DNA of 9,373 nt from Collinsella sp. (GTDB lineage: Bacteria > Actinomycetota > Coriobacteriia > Coriobacteriales > Coriobacteriaceae): assembly GCA_022728415.1 (NCBI GenBank), contig JAIJJM010000057.1:1-9373 (forward strand), given 5' to 3'. Both the position numbers and the translations under genes were made by a program. This document shows positions 6,488 to 9,373 of this stretch, one piece after another. Positions within the stretch are counted from its first letter, which is position 1; every line of letters begins with the position of its first letter. A model generated the notes under the pieces. The model was not told the DNA's origin. It made no database searches and saw only the letters and a program-made list of their open reading frames with translations.

Positions 6488-8284
6488 CTACTCAACTCCT
6501 TCTTGTTCAAGTGTACGAATAACGGGCTCAGAGCGAAGGGAGATTTTCGCATCATACACGCCCTCTGTTTCGAACATAACGAGCTCATTGGTACCGGGGT
6601 GCAATAAACCGTGCGGAACATAGAGCGTCATGATGGGACCCTTATCCCAAAAACGTCCAACATTCGTTCCGTTAACGAATGCCACACCCTTTCCAAAACC
6701 CGTAGTGTCGATAAAGGTATCAGCCGGCTCAGATATATCAAATTTTGCGCGGTAAAAGGAAGGTTGCCCCTCTACCCAGCCGGCGGAATAATCAAGACTA
6801 TCGATGTTATCGAGTGGCAGACAACGCATCTCCCAACCGGTAACAAAGTGAAGATCAACGCAAACGCCTGTCCTAATGCCCTTATGCTGGGTATCGGCGA
6901 GCAATTTGTGACCATAATTGACGCGACCCATATCCTCGGTCAGAACATCCAAGCGGTTTTGCTCACCGGGAAGAACGCAGTGTATATCTTCCCCGATGTG
7001 CTCCTGATACTGCGTCGCCACTTTGTCACCGTTCACGAACACCTGCGCACGGTCGCGGGCGTCAATAACCCGAATACGCTCTTCATCTGTACGGTCACGC
7101 TCGACAGTCGTGGTATATAACGTATATCCATATGACTGACCCATCTCTTCCATGGGCATAGGATACTGGGCTTCGATTGGCTCCGAAAGCATATCGAGCA
7201 CATTAAAGAGACTGACGCGCTCACTTACCGAAATATCGGGCATAGCAAACGTCTTTTTTGTTAACGGCTTGCTTTGTGCGATATCGGGATACAGATCGTG
7301 AATTGTCCTTTGAATTGCGAAGTATTTCTCGGTCGGGTTGCCCTGTTCGTCCAATGGAGCATCATAGTCATACGATGTTACCTGGTGCAGGTCATGCGTA
7401 TGGCGTGCAGAGCATCCGTTCATGAATCCAAAGTTGGTGCCTCCATGAAACATGTAGAGGTTTAAAGATCCTCCAAGCTCGAGCACCTCGCGAACGCAAG
7501 AGGCAAGATCTTCGGGATCGCGTCTGATGACGTTCTCCCCATAGCGATTGAACCAGCCGTCCCACAACTCCATGCACATAAGAGGCCATTGTTTTCCATG
7601 CTCCTTGTGAAAAGCAGATAGAGCCTCAAAGTTCTCCTTTGCATGAGAACCAAAGTTGCCGGTGCACAACACATCATCGTCAATGAGCGTACCGGCACGA
7701 AGGCACCCACGCCACGGACCATCGGAAGTACAAAGGGGCACGGAAACCCCGCGCTCGACCATAAGGCGACGAATCGCACGAAGATAGTCCTTATCCTCGC
7801 AATATGATCCATACTCGTTTTCAACCTGCATCATGATGATGTTTCCGCCCTTGTCAATCTGACGCGAGACGAGTATCGGCATGAGATGGTCGTAGTAACG
7901 TGCGACGTGAGCAAGAAACTTGGGGTCGCTGCTGCGCGGTCTCATATCATGTTGGCGCAGCAGCCATGCCGGCATGCCGCCAAATTCCCATTCTGCGCAA
8001 ATAAACGGAGAGGGACGAACAATTGCATACAGACCGAGTGATGCCGCCTCATCGAGAAATGCCGCCAAATCGATTGAGCCAGAAAAATCGAAGACGCCAG
8101 GCTTTGGCTCATGAAGATTCCACGGTACATACGTTTCGACCGTATTAAACCCAAGAGCCTTAAGGTTATAGAGCGAGTGGTGCCAGTCACTCGGATGAAC
8201 ACGCATATAGTGGATCGCTCCCGACAAGATGGTGAACGGCTCATCATCGAGTAGGAATTGATTGGTGATCTTAAACGAATGCAT
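6488..8284 (-). CDS. GH35 beta-galactosidase, BgaC/GnbG-like
   Basis: 598-residue glycoside hydrolase of family 35, close to the roughly 595-residue size of pneumococcal BgaC, a beta-1,3-galactosidase. The catalytic TIM barrel covers about residues 8-325. MQVENEYGS (152-160) holds the predicted acid/base Glu157, and MELWDGWFNRYGE (238-250) holds the predicted nucleophile Glu239 with Trp241 and Trp244, aromatic residues in the position BgaC uses for Gal-beta-1,3-GlcNAc selection (from memory). FHGGTNFGFMNG (279-290) is another GH35 hallmark. The C-terminal third has beta-rich galactose-binding-like domains; GFGKGVAFVNGTNVGRFW is typical. No signal peptide or anchor, so it acts in the cytoplasm, probably on the disaccharide imported by the adjacent PTS. 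It may hydrolyse a 6-phosphorylated substrate as reported for L. casei GnbG. GGGAG lies 4 bases before the ATG. First gene of the main operon. Free versus phosphorylated substrate preference is undecided. Confidence 0.95.
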   Translation of the reverse strand: MHSFKITNQFLLDDEPFTILSGAIHYMRVHPSDWHHSLYNLKALGFNTVETYVPWNLHEPKPGVFDFSGSIDLAAFLDEAASLGLYAIVRPSPFICAEWEFGGMPAWLLRQHDMRPRSSDPKFLAHVARYYDHLMPILVSRQIDKGGNIIMMQVENEYGSYCEDKDYLRAIRRLMVERGVSVPLCTSDGPWRGCLRAGTLIDDDVLCTGNFGSHAKENFEALSAFHKEHGKQWPLMCMELWDGWFNRYGENVIRRDPEDLASCVREVLELGGSLNLYMFHGGTNFGFMNGCSARHTHDLHQVTSYDYDAPLDEQGNPTEKYFAIQRTIHDLYPDIAQSKPLTKKTFAMPDISVSERVSLFNVLDMLSEPIEAQYPMPMEEMGQSYGYTLYTTTVERDRTDEERIRVIDARDRAQVFVNGDKVATQYQEHIGEDIHCVLPGEQNRLDVLTEDMGRVNYGHKLLADTQHKGIRTGVCVDLHFVTGWEMRCLPLDNIDSLDYSAGWVEGQPSFYRAKFDISEPADTFIDTTGFGKGVAFVNGTNVGRFWDKGPIMTLYVPHGLLHPGTNELVMFETEGVYDAKISLRSEPVIRTLEQEGVE

Positions 8285-8444
8285 GCTTCTCCCGATCTTC
8301 GTGCTCTGCGATGCGGTTGCCGGTTTTTCAACCCTCGGCTAACCCTTTGGCTATTATGGACGTTTTGACGCAATTATGTAGCCAGAATCTGAAGTGGTCC
8401 GTAAACGGTAACGAAATGACGATGAACGGTTTTAATGAAAACAG

Positions 8445-8457
8445 CTGGTAAATTGCT
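8445..8457. promoter_or_regulatory. Candidate operator at the GH35 transcription start
   Basis: CTGGTAAATTGCT on the plus strand matches the gntR leader motif (2823-2835, minus strand) at 12 of 13 bases. It lies just downstream of the -10 box. The preceding bases extend it to AGCTGGTA (8443-8450), which is repeated inverted as TACCAGCT at 8504-8511 on the far side of the promoter. Confidence 0.45.
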
Positions 8458-8462
8458 TTTTA

Positions 8463-8491
8463 ATTATATGTTTCTAAAGATTCTATATTTG
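8463..8491 (-). promoter_or_regulatory. Predicted promoter of the GH35-PTS operon
   Basis: A perfect TATAAT -10 (8468-8463, minus strand) stands in AT-rich sequence; 17 bases upstream the -35 position reads CAAATA, a poor match, as expected for a regulated promoter. The start of transcription would fall near 8456, inside the CTGGT motif at 8445-8457, so a bound regulator there would block initiation. Confidence 0.5.
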
Positions 8492-8496
8492 AAAGA

Positions 8497-8508
8497 TGGT
8501 ATGTACCA
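8497..8508. promoter_or_regulatory. Dyad TGGTATGTACCA, candidate GntR-type operator
   Basis: Perfect 5-base arms around a 2-base centre. The form resembles operators of HutC/UTRA regulators such as NagR and DasR (TGGTCTAGACCA type, from memory). It lies upstream of the predicted -35 position of the GH35 promoter. Together with 8445-8457 it brackets the promoter. Confidence 0.45.
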
Positions 8509-8687
8509 GCTATCCACTATTTCCTACTAGTTACATCATGTTTCAATTTTATTTCTTCAACTGCTTATCTACTTTGGATTCACCTACATGAGCATTAGAG
8601 AGCCGTTGCCTGCCCATTTCCAAGACTGAAAATATCCAGAATCGAACCTGACTTTCTTATGGCTGACTCGCCGCGTTCGATGACTCG

Positions 8688-9170
8688 TTAATACAGCAGA
8701 GCATTAATGGAGTCGGGTTCGTCACTGGGTAGATTGCGAACTTCCATTTTCACGCCAAGCGCTTGCAGCTCTCTGAGAACAGCGACGTCTGCATCGTCTA
8801 TGGCAACTGCGGGCGTTGCGGAACGCTTGCCCTCCCCTGCCTCCATATGGCCGATGCTGATCCTGGTAATGGGCACACCGCCCTTAACCAGCGCGAGCGC
8901 ATCGGCGGGTGAGGCCACCATGATCAGAATCCATTGACGCGGCGTTGCGGTATGAATGATGTCGATGGTCCTTTGCACCGAGAAGAACCGCGTCCAAACG
9001 CCCTTTGGCGCTGCCACCCTCATGGGCGCCCACTTGCGCGAGTCCGCCGCAATCTCATCGTTGACGATCAGGACGAGGTTGGAACCCACGGCTTCGTTCC
9101 ACAGCTCAACGTCTTGCCCGTAAATGAAACGGTCGTCGATGCGTGTGAGAAGAATCTTGGATTGAGCCAT
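8688..9170 (-). CDS. PTS mannose-family EIIB-like protein lacking the active-site histidine
   Basis: 160 residues, full length for an EIIB of the AgaV/AgaB type. The active-site loop reads LLTRIDDRFIYGQDVELW: the motif is otherwise conserved, but the phospho-accepting His is Tyr17 (codon TAC; His would be CAC) and the following Val is Asp20. The rest is intact and family-like: LVLIVNDEIAAD (32-43), RFFSVQRTIDIIH (61-73), ISIGHMEAGEGKR (104-116), AIDDADVAVLRELQALGVKM (123-142). His108 stands where relatives often have Asn. There is no stop or frameshift, so it is not an evident pseudogene. The ribosome binding site is weak (GGGG, 5 bases from the ATG). No EIIC, EIID or EIIA neighbours it within the window on its upstream side; it may be the last gene of a unit to the right or an orphan. 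It could be a non-phosphorylatable regulator or competitor, or a decaying copy. Confidence 0.88.
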   Translation of the reverse strand: MAQSKILLTRIDDRFIYGQDVELWNEAVGSNLVLIVNDEIAADSRKWAPMRVAAPKGVWTRFFSVQRTIDIIHTATPRQWILIMVASPADALALVKGGVPITRISIGHMEAGEGKRSATPAVAIDDADVAVLRELQALGVKMEVRNLPSDEPDSINALLY

Positions 9171-9221
9171 CGCCGCCCCATTCTGTTTGAGACCCGTACG
9201 AGCAGGACGGCGGCCACCAAC

Positions 9222-9260
9222 TCAACAGCAGGTCAAGCGCCAAATGGACGCCGCAGACAT
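9222..9260 (-). other. Possible 12-codon leader ORF upstream of the EIIB-like gene
   Basis: GGAG stands 5 bases before an ATG that opens MSAASIWRLTCC and stops at TGA, 51 bases before the EIIB-like start. The ribosome site is better than that of the EIIB-like gene itself. Too short to judge coding potential; could be a leader peptide or chance. Confidence 0.2.
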
Positions 9261-9348
9261 CGTGTCTCCAATACTAGTGCATTTAAAGTGAGAAAAGCCG
9301 TCAGAACACTTGCGCCGATTTGCGATGTCCCGTATCATAGTCAGCTGT

Positions 9349-9367
9349 TGACGCCTCAGTTGCGTCA
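9349..9367. promoter_or_regulatory. Inverted repeat TGACGC-N7-GCGTCA, operator-like
   Basis: Perfect 6-base arms with a 7-base spacer near the right edge. A TATGAT (-10-like, minus strand, 9339-9334) lies just downstream, but without a clear -35 box. It could bind a regulator of the EIIB-like gene; the neighbouring sequence is outside the window. The rest of 9171-9373 shows nothing further that I can support. Confidence 0.3.
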
Positions 9368-9373
9368 CTACAT

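Larger units (their letters stand above)
8285..8687. other. 403-base noncoding region holding the operon promoter
   Basis: AT-rich gap between the EIIB-like gene and GH35 with no credible ORF on either strand. It contains a -10 box (8463-8468), a dyad (8497-8508), a motif shared with the gntR leader (8445-8457), an imperfect tandem repeat near 8330-8352, and an inverted repeat just after the EIIB-like stop (ATCGAAC at 8641-8647 and GTTCGAT at 8675-8681, 27-base spacer). If transcription starts near 8456, the GH35 mRNA has a leader of about 170 bases. I recognise no known riboswitch in it. Confidence 0.6.

Noticed and set aside
8641..8681. tRNA-like GTTCGATTC on the minus strand with a 7-bp inverted repeat, considered as a tRNA remnant or attachment site
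   Set aside because: No acceptor, D or anticodon arm can be assembled around it, no duplicate is seen in the window, and no integrase is present. The repeat is at best a weak hairpin after the EIIB-like stop.
1..9373. CRISPR array, insertion sequence or phage genes
   Set aside because: No regularly spaced repeats, transposase motifs, terminal inverted repeats or phage proteins were seen on either strand.

Overview
The window holds one minus-strand sugar-utilisation locus, plus the 3'-most gene of a neighbouring unit at the right edge. Moderately high GC, frequent GGAG-type ribosome binding sites and close packing of mannose-family (AgaC/AgaD type) PTS genes suggest a gut actinobacterium of the Coriobacteriia, such as Collinsella. 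That assignment is an inference from style and gene content; no marker gene is present.

Transcription runs right to left. At the right edge (8688-9170) is an EIIB-like PTS protein in which the phospho-accepting histidine is replaced by tyrosine. A 403-base gap (8285-8687) follows; it carries a good -10 box and operator-like motifs and probably starts the main operon. That operon encodes a cytoplasmic GH35 beta-galactosidase (6488-8284), PTS EIIB (6021-6485), EIIC (5040-5927) and EIID (4211-5050), and ends at a strong compound terminator (4107-4168). Beyond it lie an unrecognised membrane-anchored helical-repeat protein (3399-4022), PTS EIIA (2892-3320) and a GntR/UTRA regulator (2070-2804). 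Next come AgaS, a SIS-family amino-sugar-phosphate isomerase/deaminase (792-1958) with its own promoter and terminator, and a NagA-family N-acetylhexosamine-6-phosphate deacetylase (1-674) cut off by the left edge.

The content matches the gnb cluster of Lactobacillus casei (GntR, deacetylase, SIS isomerase, GH35 enzyme, mannose-family PTS) and the bgaC operon of Streptococcus pneumoniae. The likely job is uptake and phosphorylation of galacto-N-biose, lacto-N-biose or GalNAc from mucin or milk glycans. GH35 would cleave the imported disaccharide, NagA would deacetylate GalNAc-6-P or GlcNAc-6-P, and AgaS would convert galactosamine-6-P to tagatose-6-P. Tagatose-6-P kinase, the aldolase, galactose-processing genes and EI/HPr are not in the window.

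The least explained items are the His-to-Tyr EIIB paralogue, the membrane-anchored repeat protein encoded between EIID and EIIA, and a 13-bp motif shared by the operon promoter region and the gntR leader, which is a candidate operator.
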